Shown in pieces: positions 27,001 through 36,043 of a stretch of 64,000 nt of DNA (the stretch's first letter is position 1; each line of letters begins with the position of its first letter). Below the pieces are notes generated by a model. It made no database searches, was not told the DNA's origin, and saw only the letters and a list, made by a program, of their open reading frames with translations. The translations under genes were made by a program, and so were the position numbers. The DNA is taken from assembly GCA_020845495.1 (NCBI GenBank), contig JADLFM010000223.1:1-64000 (forward strand), written 5' to 3'. The DNA is from Chloroflexota bacterium (GTDB taxonomy: Bacteria > Chloroflexota > UBA6077 > JACCZL01).

Positions 27001-28065
27001 TGGGGCCAGACCGAGATCGCCGTCTACCCGAGCTCGGCCTGGCGGCCAGGTGAGACGGCGGTTGGGATGGCGAGGCTAGACCTCGATCCGACGCTGCCGC
27101 CTGGCGAGTACCGCCTGGAGGCCGGTTTCACGGCCGGTAGTGGCGTCGCGCGGCTGGCCGACGATGGCCCGTGGGGTCGGCAGGGCCAGACACAGGTGAG
27201 GGCTGGCAGCGTCCGGCTCGTGAGCCGATCTGCGCCGCTTGCCCCCGAGAGCCTGCCACTCAGTACCCGTCTGGACGAAACGTTCGAGGGCGTTCAACTC
27301 CTCGGCGTGGCCCGGGACCGCGAGACGCCTCGGCCTGGCGGCCGGCTACGTCTCGGGCTGTTCTGGCGGAACGCGGCCGGTCGGCTGACAGATCGTGACG
27401 TGGTGCTCCTGCTGCGCGGCCGAGATGGCGCAGTCGTACGTGAGTGGCGCGGCGTGCCCGTCGACGGCACGTACCCCACCTCGGCCTGGAAGCCGGCCGA
27501 AGTCGTGCGTGACACCTGGGATCTGGTGCTGCCGGCCGACCTCGCGGCCGGCGAGGTGGAGCTTGTGGCCGGACTGGCCGCGCCAGGTGAGCCGGTAGGC
27601 CGCGTTGCGCGGATCGCGTCGTTCGCGCTGGAGTCGATCGCCCGGCGGACGGATCTGCCAGAGGTGCGGACACCCCAGGACGTTCGCTTCGGCAATGCGC
27701 GGCTCGTCGGACTCACCCTGGGGAAGGGACGGATGCGGCCCGGCGACACTCTCGACGTCACGCTTTACTGGCAAGCGTCTGGCCCCATCGGGGACAACCT
27801 GTCGGTCGCGCTGATGCTGCTCGGGGCCGACGACCGCGTGCTCATTCAGGTGGACGGTGAGCCGGCGAGCGGCCGACGGCCGACGGCCGGCTGGCTACCG
27901 AGCGAATACATCGAAGACAGCTACCGTCTGCGGGTGCCTCGGGACGCCCCACGTGAGGGACTTCGCCTTGCCGTCGCGCTCACGAACGTCGTGGACGGCG
28001 CCCGCATCTCGACGAGTACCGGCGAGGACCGCGTTATCCTGAGCGTCGGGGACGGCTCCGAGTGA
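24001..28065 (+). CDS. PMT/ArnT-type membrane glycosyltransferase with PA14-like and beta-sandwich domains
   Basis: Very large (1354 aa) GT-C protein, probably using polyprenyl-phosphate sugars at the outer face of the membrane. Order: two or three TMs; a PA14-like beta domain (about 120-250: PVHFFNDIRRFNFYT, SVRWTGSIVVPADGRYQLDL); a Thr/Arg-rich linker; the GT-C core from about 380 with the candidate catalytic Asp420 in GGNDWLAYESFARDILLNGPL and many TMs to about 830; then roughly 520 residues with three Ig-like modules (LPPGEYRLEAGF, LPADLAAGEVELVAGL, VPRDAPREGLRL). It is a paralogue of the 30099 gene. The start is the first ATG. Confidence 0.85.
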   Translation: MPVLRLLVFGLALAFVALPGHPLSPAPGLPLGLLGIALWIVIAGWSMALPGVPPRPRLVLGALTVLAGVRVGLSLLAPGYGALAAYTTPPGSDGPAVEQSTDFRGVAATRVDRALDLQGDTFPVHFFNDIRRFNFYTANDPKRDLLPFSVRWTGSIVVPADGRYQLDLESNGPAALDLGNPVIQHLEIDRAGRLREAKAVADVPAGLVPLVITYQRPDEGMPSLSARFGPEGTEPGPIAAPRIVQPGTSPESVARDAWLAPLALSVDSAYLSVLLLAFLTHLWRGQGVRPTSSRERSRTRLERFANPGHWSAAPASATRPVRRRSAATAPVGTDSGTIGGSTARATAVGTNRRRADVDAATVEGANVDGVAAPHPQTGGPAGINVERVLLGLFVVAALGRELVAHLSLAGRAVILSGGNDWLAYESFARDILLNGPLLTEGRALGQGLPFYYQPLYIYGVALSHLAFGEGLFAPLFANTVLGVAASLLVYLLTRRLYGCPAAVLALLLFEGYRVTVFAQTAGLLLSENLLIPLVPLLLLALVRALQGGLGALVAAGVVLGLAGLTRTTPLAIVPPASLTLFVAYRRLRIDWLGVAGRLMLLVLACGLTVSVATARNYLVSGRPVPITSSAGANLWETHRPSDKVDLSRIDKDPLYDRLGFDRPTREVAEFLRQDPAGYVGTLAPMFLYAIGVVGAIDGTLAVHPGLFGLWCAYLLVTLLVPRARSLPSWFLHGFIWTHLAQMTVFFSHQYGFRLILPMYVAMVPIVAVGVVALASALGRLGQRVGASARVSTWSRRARPLAATAGGVLVVLVGAGTAVPSPREAFYGLSGDAALATRQALRADVQRTADTVYFVGDDSRSTDVAYLRGLAYPTLRWFDGARGVVFPPAGEQALYVVPQRAAADVAARCLGDGARIDQQIDPASGGVVDVYLTSAEHGECAEARLPIGALFADTGLLDGLDAPASIEPGKSMEVAAHWTASDRPTNRARPFVRLVDSRGRRWGQTEIAVYPSSAWRPGETAVGMARLDLDPTLPPGEYRLEAGFTAGSGVARLADDGPWGRQGQTQVRAGSVRLVSRSAPLAPESLPLSTRLDETFEGVQLLGVARDRETPRPGGRLRLGLFWRNAAGRLTDRDVVLLLRGRDGAVVREWRGVPVDGTYPTSAWKPAEVVRDTWDLVLPADLAAGEVELVAGLAAPGEPVGRVARIASFALESIARRTDLPEVRTPQDVRFGNARLVGLTLGKGRMRPGDTLDVTLYWQASGPIGDNLSVALMLLGADDRVLIQVDGEPASGRRPTAGWLPSEYIEDSYRLRVPRDAPREGLRLAVALTNVVDGARISTSTGEDRVILSVGDGSE

Positions 28066-28162
28066 GGATTGAGTGCACGCTGAGTGAGGACCGAGTCCAC
28101 ACCGCCCCGTTCGGTATACTCAGCCGATCCGACGCTCGGCTGGCGCTGGGTAGCCAGACCTG

Positions 28163-30019
28163 ATGGTATCTGATGTCGTCCGGGGCCACGACACCCCGCC
28201 TGCTCGTGCAATTGCAGCGCCCAACGGCGCACGGCGCGTCGTCGGCGCGCGAGCCGCGAGCGTGGTCGCCGTACTGCTCGGCGCCGCGTTTTTCGCGCTG
28301 ACCACCTGGATGGCGACGGCACGCCACGACACCTTCAACACCGGCCGCTTCGACCTGGAGATCTACACTCAGGTCGTCTGGAATACGGCCCAGGGCAACC
28401 CCTTCGCGACGACGCTCCTGAAGATGAACCTGAGCCACCTGGCCGAGCACGTCGCACTGATCCTCATCCCGATTGCCGGCCTGTATCGGCTCTTCCCGGA
28501 CCCGAAGCTGCTGTTGGCACTCCAGCAGGGAGCGCTGGCGCTGCTCGGTCTGCCGCTGTTCCTGTTCGCGCGGCGGGCACTTGGGTCGCCCTGGCAGGCC
28601 GTCCTGGTGTTGGCCTGCTTCTACCTCACGCCGGCCCTGGCTGGCGTCGCCCTCGACGACTTCCACGCCGTGCCGATGGCGACTCTGCCAATCGCGGCGG
28701 GCCTGTGGTTCGTGCTGACGGGCAGATCGCGGGTTGGGGCGGGGCTGTCGCTCCTGGCCTTGCCGCTGGAAGAAGAGACCGCGCTCGTCGTCATTGGCAT
28801 CGGTGCGTTGCTCTGGCTGCGGCAACAGCGGGGACTCGGGCTCCTGGTGGGCGCGCTGGCGGCGGCGTATCTGGCGGTGGTCGTCCTGGTCATCATGCCG
28901 ACGTTTCACGACCCCCGCACGCTCAGCGGGGTGGACGGCAACCGCACACTGAATCACTTTCAGGAGATCCGCGACGTCCCCGCCAAGATCCCCCAACGGC
29001 TCGTCGGCGAGCGCGGCCGTGACGCCCTCGTCTGGCTGGCCCTCCCCACCGCGAGCCTGGGCGTGCTGGCGCCGCAAGCGTTGCTGACAGGTCTGCCGTC
29101 ACTTGCAGCGCTGCTCCTGCAAGACCGCGACGACACCTTCGGGAGACATTGGGTGACGCCGCTGCTGGTCGCGATCTGGTTCGCGACCGTGTTAGGGCTT
29201 GCCTGGCTGCGGCCCGGCCTGATGCGGCGCCTCGGTCTGCTAGTGCTGGTCGTCGGGACGGTTATCTCGTACCGGCTGGTCAGTCCGCTGCCAGGTGGTG
29301 GGACGTTCAACGATGGCGCCCTCTGGCCCGACGACCACACGGCCCTGCTGCGCCGCGCCGTCGAGCTACCACCGCCGGATGCCGTCGTCGTCGCCAGCCC
29401 GAATCTCGTGGCGCACCTCGCCAATCGTCCCGAAGCATACGTCTTCCCGATCGACAGCCACTATGCGGAGGAGCTCGGCTGGCGCCGCAAGCGCCCGGAC
29501 TACTATGTCCTCGACCTTGTCGACGAGCTAACGAGCCGTGCGACCATCTCCGACCGCCTGAATCCGCTCAACGCGGACAAGCCGTTCACCGTCTGGTCGA
29601 ACGGCCACAAGGTACTCGCGCTCAGCGACGCCGAGCCGACCCCGACGCACACGCTCGACGTCCAGTACGATTCGCGGCTCCGACTGAGGGGGTACGACCT
29701 GGAGCGTGTGCCCGAAGGAATCCGGCTAGCACTGTACTGGGAGCGGTACGGCGACGTGCGCGGCCGCTACGACCGCGAGATGACCGTTCTCAACCCGGCT
29801 GGCGAGACGGTGTATTACGAGGGAGATATGGCCCTCTCGCTGGTCTACGGCTCGAACAAGTGGCGCCTGGGGCAGACCGTCGTCGACGAGGTCGTGATTC
29901 CACCGGCAGACGGACCGCTGCGAGTGCGGATCGGCTGGGTAGCCCAGGACAAGCGCAAGCCGTTCCGGCTCGACGACGGGTCGGACGCGTTCGAACTGAC
30001 GATTGACACCGGCGGCTGA
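28163..30019 (+). CDS. DUF2079 membrane protein
   Basis: Polytopic 618-aa protein of the DUF2079 family, which resembles GT-C glycosyltransferases in layout. The signature is FNTGRFDLEIYTQVVWNTAQGNPF then NLSHLAEHVALIL and LFPDPKLLLALQQ, followed by LDDFHAVPMATLP. About ten TMs reach to residue 375. The soluble C-terminus (about 380-618) ends in a beta-sandwich (LRLRGYDLERVPEGIRLALYW) resembling the last modules of the 24001 protein. It lies between the two PA14-GT paralogues on the same strand. Activity is inferred, not shown. Confidence 0.85.
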   Translation: MVSDVVRGHDTPPARAIAAPNGARRVVGARAASVVAVLLGAAFFALTTWMATARHDTFNTGRFDLEIYTQVVWNTAQGNPFATTLLKMNLSHLAEHVALILIPIAGLYRLFPDPKLLLALQQGALALLGLPLFLFARRALGSPWQAVLVLACFYLTPALAGVALDDFHAVPMATLPIAAGLWFVLTGRSRVGAGLSLLALPLEEETALVVIGIGALLWLRQQRGLGLLVGALAAAYLAVVVLVIMPTFHDPRTLSGVDGNRTLNHFQEIRDVPAKIPQRLVGERGRDALVWLALPTASLGVLAPQALLTGLPSLAALLLQDRDDTFGRHWVTPLLVAIWFATVLGLAWLRPGLMRRLGLLVLVVGTVISYRLVSPLPGGGTFNDGALWPDDHTALLRRAVELPPPDAVVVASPNLVAHLANRPEAYVFPIDSHYAEELGWRRKRPDYYVLDLVDELTSRATISDRLNPLNADKPFTVWSNGHKVLALSDAEPTPTHTLDVQYDSRLRLRGYDLERVPEGIRLALYWERYGDVRGRYDREMTVLNPAGETVYYEGDMALSLVYGSNKWRLGQTVVDEVVIPPADGPLRVRIGWVAQDKRKPFRLDDGSDAFELTIDTGG

Positions 30020-30098
30020 GGTGAGACGCACCCAGAGGGCCGAGCGCACCACCAGGACGGTGCGCCGCCGCGAGCAGTCCGGGGAGCGTGCCGATGCG

Positions 30099-32273
30099 AT
30101 GAGCGAACGCTCGAGCCGGCTGACGAGGTACGCCGTGCGTGCGCCGGAGCACCTATCGAGAATGGCCCCGCAACTGCTCGTCGTCCTGACGTTCGCCTAC
30201 GTCCTCGCCCCCGGGCATCCGCTCGGGCTGCTGACGGGGCTGCCGCTCGGGCCGGCGAGCCTCGCCGCCGTGGTTGGGTTGGGCGCCCTCTTGTTTGGGC
30301 TTGGTCCGCCACCACGCGGCCGGCTGGCGACGCTCGGCGTGCTCGCACTGTTCCTGCTCGTGACCGCGAAACTGCTGCTGGCCTGGAGCGCGCCCGCCTA
30401 CGGGCTGGCCGCCTCGTACTACAGCCGGGCGCGGGCAAGTGGCTCGATCGAGCGATCGACTGAGTACCTGAACGCCCCGTTCACCCGCGTCGAGCAGTAC
30501 CCGGGCGCGGACGGCTTCGCGCTCCACTTCTTCAACGATGTCGAACGCTTCAACTACTATGAGGCGCCAGATCCGGACCGGCGTACACTGCCGTTCGCCG
30601 TGCGCTGGCAGGGCTACCTCACGGTCCCTGTCGACGGCGACTACCCGTTTCGGGTGAGCGGGCGCGGCACAGCAGTGCTGTCGCTCGACGGTGCACCGCG
30701 CCTCACCATCGGCTCGCGCGGAGGTGTCGCGCATGATGCGGCGACGCTACCCCTAACCGCGGGTAGCCATCGTATCGAGGTCGAGTTTCAGCACGCCGGT
30801 GGCCCCGACCCCGCGCTCGGCCTGGACGCGGATGTGGGTGATGGGCTCCGTTCGCTCGGACCGCCCTGGCTGACGCGTGCTCCAACTGAGTCGTCCGTGC
30901 TGCTGCGCGACCGTCTGGCGGCGACCGTAGCACGCAGTCTCGACCTGCTCGTGTTGACAGCCATTGGCGTCGCTGGCATCGCTGGCCTGGTGTGCCGGCT
31001 TCGGGTCGGCCGCGCCCATCATCGTGGCGCTCTGTTGGAACGCCCGCTACTGGCGGCGTTCCTTCTCGCGGTGCTGGCCCACGCGCTCCTGACGACCCGC
31101 GACCTGTTCGGTCGGGCGGCGATCCTCGAAGGCGGCCAGGACTGGCTGACCTACGAATCGTACGCCCGTGAGATCCTGCTAAACGGCCCGCTGATGACAC
31201 TCGGCAAGCCGCTCGGCGAGGGCCGGCCCTTCTTCTTCCAGCCGTTCTACCCGTACTACCTGGCAGGGCTGCACTGGCTCACTGGCGAGGGTATCTGGGG
31301 GCCGCTCGCGCTGCAACTGATCGGCCTGGGCGTGAGCGGTGTGCTGATCTTCTACCTTACGAAGCGCCTGTTTGGGATCCGGGCAGCCGTCTTGGCGTTC
31401 GTGCTGTTCGTGGTCCTGCGCGAGTCGCAGCTCGATTGGATCGCTCGGAAGTTGCTGTCGGAGAACCTGTACGTAGTGGTGTTGCCCGCGGCGGTGCTGC
31501 TGCTGGTCCGGGCGTTCGACGAGCGCAGCGTGCGCGACACGGTGCCAGCCGGACTGCTGCTCGGGGTTGCCGCTATTACCCGCGCGCCGACGCTGCTCTA
31601 CGTGCCGCCCGCCGCGCTGATCGTCGCCTACGGCTGGCGCCGAGCCGGCGCCTCCTGGCGGCGGGCAATTCTGGCCATCGGCGTGCTAGGCCTCACCACG
31701 TCGGCCATCACAGCGCTCGTGCCGCTCCGGAACTACGTCGTGGCCGGCCGCCCGGCGCTCGTCGCAACCAACGGTGGGGCGACGCTGCTGCTCGCCCACC
31801 AGCCGCCGGAGCACATTCGTTTGAGCGGCGTCGACCGCGACCCCCTCTACGACCGCCTGGGGTTGGACCGTCAGACCCGTGAAGTGGCCGAGTTCGCACG
31901 GCAAGATCCGCTCGGGTATCTCGCCACGCTCATACCGCTCGGGCTGTACGCCATCGGCATTCCACACGGTATCGAGGGTCAGGGCACCGTCGCGCCAGAC
32001 ATCCTGGCCCTCACGCTGCTCTACCTGGCGGCGCTGGTCTGGCTACCCGGCGCCCGCACCGTGCGTGCGCTGCTGCTGCACGTCTTCATCGCCATCCATC
32101 TGGCGATCATGATGACGTTCTTGCCCTATGTCTACGGCTACCGCCAGGTGCTCCCGATGCAACTCCTGATGCTCGCCTTTGGCGGCGGCGTGCTCGCCCA
32201 CGCCTGGGGACTCGTCCAGGGCCGAGCTGAGGCTCGCCGGGGTGTACCGATAGTGGAGCAGGGCTCCGCCTAA
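30099..32273 (+). CDS. PMT/ArnT-type membrane glycosyltransferase with PA14-like domain
   Basis: Shorter paralogue (724 aa) of the 24001 gene without the long C-terminal modules. The N-terminal TMs, the PA14-like segment (ALHFFNDVERFNYYE, AVRWQGYLTVPVDGDYPF) and the GT-C core with the candidate Asp348 in GGQDWLTYESYAREILLNGPL all match it. So do RDPLYDRLGLDRQTREVAEF and the MTFLPYVYGYRQVLP end. I chose ATG 30099; GTG 30021, directly after the DUF2079 stop, is an alternative giving 26 more Arg-rich residues. Its 3' end overlaps the convergent VanZ-like gene by 231 bp. Confidence 0.85.
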   Translation: MSERSSRLTRYAVRAPEHLSRMAPQLLVVLTFAYVLAPGHPLGLLTGLPLGPASLAAVVGLGALLFGLGPPPRGRLATLGVLALFLLVTAKLLLAWSAPAYGLAASYYSRARASGSIERSTEYLNAPFTRVEQYPGADGFALHFFNDVERFNYYEAPDPDRRTLPFAVRWQGYLTVPVDGDYPFRVSGRGTAVLSLDGAPRLTIGSRGGVAHDAATLPLTAGSHRIEVEFQHAGGPDPALGLDADVGDGLRSLGPPWLTRAPTESSVLLRDRLAATVARSLDLLVLTAIGVAGIAGLVCRLRVGRAHHRGALLERPLLAAFLLAVLAHALLTTRDLFGRAAILEGGQDWLTYESYAREILLNGPLMTLGKPLGEGRPFFFQPFYPYYLAGLHWLTGEGIWGPLALQLIGLGVSGVLIFYLTKRLFGIRAAVLAFVLFVVLRESQLDWIARKLLSENLYVVVLPAAVLLLVRAFDERSVRDTVPAGLLLGVAAITRAPTLLYVPPAALIVAYGWRRAGASWRRAILAIGVLGLTTSAITALVPLRNYVVAGRPALVATNGGATLLLAHQPPEHIRLSGVDRDPLYDRLGLDRQTREVAEFARQDPLGYLATLIPLGLYAIGIPHGIEGQGTVAPDILALTLLYLAALVWLPGARTVRALLLHVFIAIHLAIMMTFLPYVYGYRQVLPMQLLMLAFGGGVLAHAWGLVQGRAEARRGVPIVEQGSA

Positions 32274-32597
32274 GAGACTGACGGTATCGAGCAAGACGTC
32301 GGCCGGCTGCCCGGTCCGTCCGTAGACGAACGATTGGCGGGTCTCGTCGAGCGATGCGAAGATCAGGCCGGTGACGACGGCAACTCCAAGCGCCACACGC
32401 CGCCCGAGGCCAATCGTTCCGCGCGGCGAGGTCAGGGCCTCATGAAGCAGCCAGCCGAGCGTACTGTAGACGACGACATGCCCGAACTTGGCCTTCAGGA
32501 AGCCGAGAATTGGCAAGCCTTGCTCGGGCGGGGAGGCGAGCGACGAGGTGTAGAGGATCGCCACCATCCACAGGCCAACGGCGAGCCAGCGTGTCAC
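32043..32597 (-). CDS. VanZ-like membrane protein (second copy)
   Basis: VanZ-like protein with four TMs and the motif ASLDETRQSFVYGRTGQPADVLLDTVS, in 184 aa. The recognisable domain ends near residue 118. The remaining 65 residues (DESPGVGEHAAAKGEHQ...) are read entirely antisense to the end of the 30099 glycosyltransferase, with no earlier stop in this frame. The start is GTG 32597, overlapping the stop of the other VanZ gene by 4 bp (GTGA). VanZ-like proteins are linked to teicoplanin resistance and envelope polymers; the role here is unknown. Confidence 0.78.
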   Translation of the reverse strand: MTRWLAVGLWMVAILYTSSLASPPEQGLPILGFLKAKFGHVVVYSTLGWLLHEALTSPRGTIGLGRRVALGVAVVTGLIFASLDETRQSFVYGRTGQPADVLLDTVSLLGGALLHYRYTPASLSSALDESPGVGEHAAAKGEHQELHREHLAVAVDIGQERHHDRQMDGDEDVQQQRTHGAGAG

Positions 32598-33043
32598 GAT
32601 CCGACCCGTTCTAGACTGGTCGGCACGCCCGCCGGCCGGCGCACCCGCCGCCAGCGGGCGAAGATGAGGGATGCCGCGAGTGCACTCAGGCCGTCGATCA
32701 GCACGTCAACGGCGCGCGGCTCGCGGGTCGGGGTAAACGCCTGACGATACTCGTCGAGCGCGCCGAAGCTAAAGGCGAGCATCACCGTCCAGCAGATAGC
32801 GAGCGCCGTCGACAGGCCGATGCCACCACCTGAGGCGGTGAGGGCTCGGAGGAGCACCAGCGCCAGGACGCTGTACTCGACCACGTGGGCCAGTTTCGCG
32901 ACGGTGTAGGTCGTCTTGATGACCTCACCAGTCTGCGGATTGTGGCGCACCGGTAACTCTGACTGCCCGGACAGCGACAGGATCATCGCCATCCAGAGCA
33001 GCACCGGGAGCCAGTGCCAGAGGAGCACCACCGACCGTTTCAT
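32594..33043 (-). CDS. VanZ-like membrane protein (first copy)
   Basis: A 149-aa four-TM protein with the VanZ motif GALDEYRQAFTPTREPRAVDVLIDGLSALA near residues 100-130 and an N-terminal HWLPVLLWMAMILSLSGQS. ATG 33043 is preferred to the open frame up to 33118, which adds only Pro/Gly-rich residues. Its stop overlaps the next VanZ start, making a translationally coupled tandem pair at the end of the leftward polysaccharide operon. Confidence 0.82.
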   Translation of the reverse strand: MKRSVVLLWHWLPVLLWMAMILSLSGQSELPVRHNPQTGEVIKTTYTVAKLAHVVEYSVLALVLLRALTASGGGIGLSTALAICWTVMLAFSFGALDEYRQAFTPTREPRAVDVLIDGLSALAASLIFARWRRVRRPAGVPTSLERVGS

Positions 33044-33126
33044 ACCGACCGTCTTATCGTGCCCGTGTTGTCGCGGTCCGGCGGCCCCAGCGCAGCCCGG
33101 CCAGGGGTCGCGGCTCAACCAGCGCG

Positions 33127-34100
<974 letters not shown>

Positions 34101-34104
<4 letters not shown>

Positions 34105-35954
34105 CGGAGGGCAGCCGGTGCCGGCTGCACTTCGCCTTCGAGTTGCGAGCGGAAGAACGCACCCACGTCTCGGAACGCCACACCCAGTGTACGGCACTCG
34201 GCCGCAAGATTGTCACAATGCCGCATCGTGGTCAGGACCACCTCGTCGACACCCTCCCGGGCGACGATCTCTCCGATTCGCGACGACGGGCCAAGCACCC
34301 GAACGCCGTGGATAGAACGGTTCTGCATCGCGTGGTCGTCGTCAATGAATCCAACCACACGGTAGGCGCGAGTCCGGCTTCGCGCCATCGAGCGAAGCAC
34401 CAGCTCACCAGTGTCGCCGGCTCCGACGATCAAGACACGGACCAGGTCGCGTCGCCGCAGTCGAGACAACAAATCCCGGATCAGCACGAACGACATCCGC
34501 GCCGCGATCAGCAGCGCGCTCACGACCAGCCAGTCGATGAGCAGCACGGCGCGGGGCGCGCCGCCCTCACTGTAGAACGCGATCTGGACGATCACCGCCG
34601 AGACCCCGGAGCCAGCCGTGCTGGCGACCGCGAGGCGCAGGAGGTCGCTCGACCCCATGTAGCGCCAGATGCTGCGGTAGACGCCCATCACGAACAGCAC
34701 TACTAGTTTGACGCTCACCACCCAGGGCAGCATCGCCGCGAACTGCTCCACGAAGCGGCGCTCCAGCACCCCCTCGAAGCGGATCAAGTAGGCTGCAAGC
34801 AGACCCAGGCTGATGAGCGCCAGGTCGAGTACCATTTCCCCGATCTGCCGCTTGTACAGCCACGAGCCGCCGAGCACGAGTTTGCCGACGAGCCCTGGCT
34901 CGGACTGGATACGCTGGTAGTCGACTTCGGTGTAGATCCTGACCTGACCGAGGTAGATGCCAAAGAAGGCGATCCCGAGCGCGAGCAGGGAGCCAAACAG
35001 GACCGTGAGCGGCCCGGTCATGAAGTTCGCGGCGATGGCGAGCGCGCCAAACGCGGCGCTTACCGCGTAGAGCACCAGCACCGCCGAGCGCTCGTTCAGA
35101 CCGAGGGCGACTAGCCGATGGGAGAGGTGATCGCGCCCGCCGAGCGAGATCGGGCGATAGTGCAGCGAGCGCACGATCGTGACCAGGGTCGTATCGAGAA
35201 TCGGCAGCGCCATCACTCCGACCGGGACGAGCAGGGTGAGCGCGAGCTCCGAGCCGCCTTTGGCCGCGCCGATGATGACCACACCGCTCAGCACGTAGCC
35301 GAGCAGGAGGCTACCCGAGTCGCCCATAAAGATGCGGGCTGGATTGAAGTTGAAGACCAGGAAGCCGCCGCAAGCGCCGGCCACCAGGACGCACAGGAGC
35401 GCCGTCTGTTGATCGCCCTGCACGAAGTTGAAGACGAACAGGGTGAGCGCCACGATGGCGGCGATGCCAGCAGCCAGACCGTCCATATTGTCGAGCAGAT
35501 TGAAGGCATTGGTCACCCCGACGACCCAGAAAATCATCAACGGGACGACCAGCACGGTCCAGGGCAGGTAGTGGCTCATCGGCAGGCCGGCGACGAGAAT
35601 ACAGGCCGCGACGATCTGACCGAGCAGTTTGGCGTAGGGCGGGAGCGTCTTCAGGTCGTCGACGAGCCCGAGCGCAAAGATCAAGGACGCGCCGAGCATC
35701 AGCAACCCGAAGCGCTCCAGCGTGTGCGCCGCGATCGCATCCGAGAGGATCACGAAGAGCGGCACGATGCCGAAGAAGATGGCGACGCCACCCATCAGGG
35801 GCGTCGGTGCGCGATGCCAGCGGTCCCGCTTCGGGTAGGCCACGAGCCCGATTCGCCCGGCGATGCGCCCGGCCAGCGGGGTCACGAGAATGGCGACGCC
35901 AAGCGCGACGAGGCCGGCCAGTACCTGGATTAGCGCGAGCGGCTGGCCGCTCAT
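34101..35954 (-). CDS. WecA/TagO-type polyprenyl-phosphate sugar-1-P transferase fused to a FlaA1/CapD N-terminal-like module
   Basis: Fusion of 617 aa. Residues 1-315 are an MraY/WecA-family transferase that puts GlcNAc-1-P-type sugars on undecaprenyl phosphate: WHRAPTPLMGGVAIF, LGLVDDLKTLPPY, the catalytic Asp region TNAFNLLDNMDGLAAG, FNFNPARIFMGDSGS and GGRDHLSHRL. After a linker with two TMs (about 330-380), residues 380-617 hold four TMs and a Rossmann CoA/NAD-binding domain (VLIVGAGDTGELVLRSM, VVGFIDDD, DEVVLTTM). This resembles the N-terminus of FlaA1/CapD but has no dehydratase catalytic half. ATG 35954 is the last of four ATGs in the 23-bp repeat ladder and the only one that opens this frame. 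Confidence 0.9.
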
Positions 35955-36043
35955 GCCGCACGCCCCTGGCCGCTCATGCCGCACGCCCCTGACCGCTCAT
36001 GCCGCACGCCCCTGGCTGCTCATGCCGCGAGCCCCTTTGCGCG
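35952..36043 (-). repeat. Four 23-bp tandem repeats carrying overlapping start codons
   Basis: Four head-to-tail units of 23 bp (ATGs on the minus strand at 36023, 36000, 35977 and 35954), the copy nearest the upstream gene being degenerate. Each unit holds a purine-rich GGGGC ribosome site and an ATG. ATG 36023 overlaps the glycosyltransferase TGA. Each of the first three ATGs opens MSxQGRAA and then stops at a TGA overlapping the next ATG. The fourth ATG starts the WecA-FlaA1 fusion. Confidence 0.85.
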
